Assembly (NCBI GenBank): GCA_022570795.1
Contig: JAKUDP010000006.1
Span: 682,001-746,000, forward strand
Reading direction: 5' to 3'
Length of the DNA: 64,000 nt
Source of the DNA: Sphaerulina vaccinii
Taxonomy: Eukaryota > Ascomycota > Dothideomycetes > Mycosphaerellales > Mycosphaerellaceae
The position numbers were made by a program, and so were the translations under genes. The notes under the pieces were generated by a model that was given only the letters and a program-made list of their open reading frames with translations, ran no database searches and was not told the origin of the DNA. Positions 62,441 through 64,000 of the stretch are shown piece after piece (position 1 is the stretch's first letter; every line of letters begins with the position of its first letter).

Positions 62441-64000
62441 ATGGCTATCGAATTGCGAGGCTCGAAGCTTATCGCGATCATCTTGGTCGCATCTGGCTTG
62501 GACTTTCTGCTCTTCGGGTGAGTCGGATGCATCAAATTTGCCAACAAGAGCTAACGGGAGCTCTAGATATGATCAAGGACTATTCGGCGGCATCTTGGGT
62601 GGCCAACGCTTCAAGACTATGCTGGGTGAGCCTGGGCCTACTATGACTGGCTTCGTCACCGGGGTGTATGACATTGGGTGCGCGATTGGCGCCGTCACCG
62701 CGTTCTTCATCGGCGAGAACATAGGCCGCAAGAAGTCCATCATATATGCCAACATCCTCGTCATTGTTGGCGCCACGATACAAACAGCATGCTACTCCTA
62801 CGCCCAAATGGCCGTGGCAAGAGTAATTGCGGGTGTTGGAGTAGGGTTCAGCACTGTGGCTGTGCCAATATTGCAGTCTGAGACTCTACCCTCCCACAAC
62901 AGAGGCGCTTTGCTGGTCGTGCAGTCAGCATTGATCATCATCGGTGTCGCAATCGCTTCTTGGCTCTGCTTCGCCACACTGTTTGCCAACAGCAGTCTGC
63001 AATGGCGATTCCCGATTGCTTGCCAGATCTTGTTCTCTTTACTGGTCCTCCTCTGCTGTCCATTCTTGCCCGAAACTCCTCGTTGGTTATGCAAGCACAA
63101 CAGGATCGACGAGGCAAGGTACACAATCTCGCGACTTGTGGACAAGCAAGAAGATGATCCAGAAGTCAAAGGCCAGCTCCAGGAGATTCTTGCAAACATT
63201 GAAGCAGAGAACGAGGATGGCGAGCCTAGCTGGGGTGAAGTCTTTTCGAATGCTACCAGATCGCGAAACCTGCAGCGCGTGCTACTCGGAATGGGCCCAT
63301 TCATGATGAATCAATGGTAAGAGGACATAAACCTCCAAGTTTCGAAACACACTGACTGCAAACAGGTCTGGCATCAACGCGTTGTGTTACTACCTCGCAT
63401 ACATCCTTGAGATGTACCTTGGCTTCTCCCAGAATATGTCTCTCATCCTCGCATCTGTGGCATTCACTCAGTACGCAGTCTTCAGCTGGCCGCCATATTT
63501 CTACATTGACAAGATTGGACGACGCTGGAGTGTAATGCTGTCCTCGATAGGCTGCGCCATATGCATGGCTATCATTGCTGGATGTCTGATCAGGCAGAGC
63601 TACAGCTCCGCAGCAGCTGCTGTGGCTTTCATGTTTCTCTACTTGGACTGCTTCACGCTTGGCATTCTGCCTGCTGTCAGCTGGTCGTACAGTGCTGAGA
63701 TCCAGCCACTTCGAGTCAGGAACATGGCAACAGCTGTGGGAGTGTTTTCTCACTGGATGTCAAACTGTAAGCCGTATCAAGTCTTAGTTTGGCAGATGAG
63801 GTGCTAACTATTTTACAGTCGTCGTCGTAATGGTAACACCAATCGGCCTCGATCATATTGGCGGCAACTACTTCTGGATCTGGGCAGTCGTATGCGCAAG
63901 CTTTGTTCCGTTGACGTACTTCTTCGGCGTCGAAACTTCTGGCAGAACTCTAGAGCAGATCGATGATATGTTCTTCGAGCACCCCAGAGCACTCATGGGA
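62441..64000 (+). CDS. Sugar-type MFS transporter (3' partial)
   Basis: Member of the fungal sugar porter family (MFS, 12 membrane helices). Exons 62441..62519, 62567..63316, 63366..63766 and 63819 onward (introns 49, 52 and similar, each with clear GT...AG); the gene runs off the right edge. Family signatures: FGYDQGLFGG after the first splice, GENIGRKKSI between helices 2 and 3, LPETPRWLCKHNR after helix 6, a charged central loop, then MNQWSGINALCYYL across the third splice and DKIGRRWSVM between helices 8 and 9. The visible end (VETSGRTLEQIDDMFFEHP) is the usual PETKGxxLEE-like motif just before the C-terminal tail, so only a short part is missing. Substrate (hexose, pentose, polyol or acid) cannot be read. 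Confidence 0.92.

Overview
The window reads as nuclear DNA of a filamentous ascomycete. Genes carry short spliceosomal introns (46-67 nt, GT...CTRAY...YAG), and the proteins are typical of Pezizomycotina: PAN1, a Dsl1 tether subunit, SERCA, a hybrid histidine kinase, HET-domain proteins, Zn2Cys6 regulators, a P450 and an NRPS-like enzyme. Gene content and compactness suggest a Dothideomycete, but that is an inference. I see no CRISPR, rRNA or complete transposon.

Layout. 1-3.3 kb: 3' part of PAN1. 3.5-4.0 kb: a decayed tandem repeat of about 133 bp. 4.2-5.0 kb: a small acidic hypothetical protein. 6.8 kb: a tRNA-Asn(GTT) gene interrupted twice, once by a canonical 16-nt anticodon-loop intron and once by a 55-nt GT...AG insert in the D-loop that looks spliceosomal. 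7.3 kb: the first of three copies of a roughly 160-bp SINE-like repeat. 7.5-17.8 kb: four minus-strand genes that look like a small metabolic cluster: an A-T-C NRPS-like synthetase, an extracellular intradiol dioxygenase pseudogene with several lesions, an FAD monooxygenase, and a Zn2Cys6 regulator with an internal deletion and a frameshift.

18.2-20.7 kb: Dsl1/ZW10-type ER tether subunit. 20.7-27.2 kb: an accessory, recognition-type island with an intact HET gene, two tandem Cys-rich paralogues, an F-box-like protein with a C-terminal membrane anchor, and a HET pseudogene. 28.3-29.9 kb: a microsomal P450. 30.3-33.7 kb: an 1149-residue orphan protein with four 27-residue repeats.

35.2-57.4 kb is mostly core and signalling: WW + PhoD-like phosphatase, SERCA Ca2+ pump, GRGG-repeat DUF3602 protein, mitochondrial DUF1640 coiled-coil protein, an HExxH protein, an NTF2/SnoaL-like protein, a TPR/F-box/LRR protein (Dia2/Pof3 type), a three-exon hybrid histidine kinase and a PHO89/PHO-4-type phosphate symporter. 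Pho4/NUC-1-like CACGTG sites lie upstream of both phosphate-related genes. 58.1-61.6 kb: a divergent pair, a Dal5-like MFS transporter gene with one premature stop and a 2OG-Fe(II) oxygenase. 62.4 kb to the end: a sugar-type MFS transporter cut by the window edge.

The most unusual signals are the doubly interrupted tRNA gene, the SINE-like repeat family, the tandem Cys-rich paralogues beside HET genes, and the repeated decay of accessory genes.
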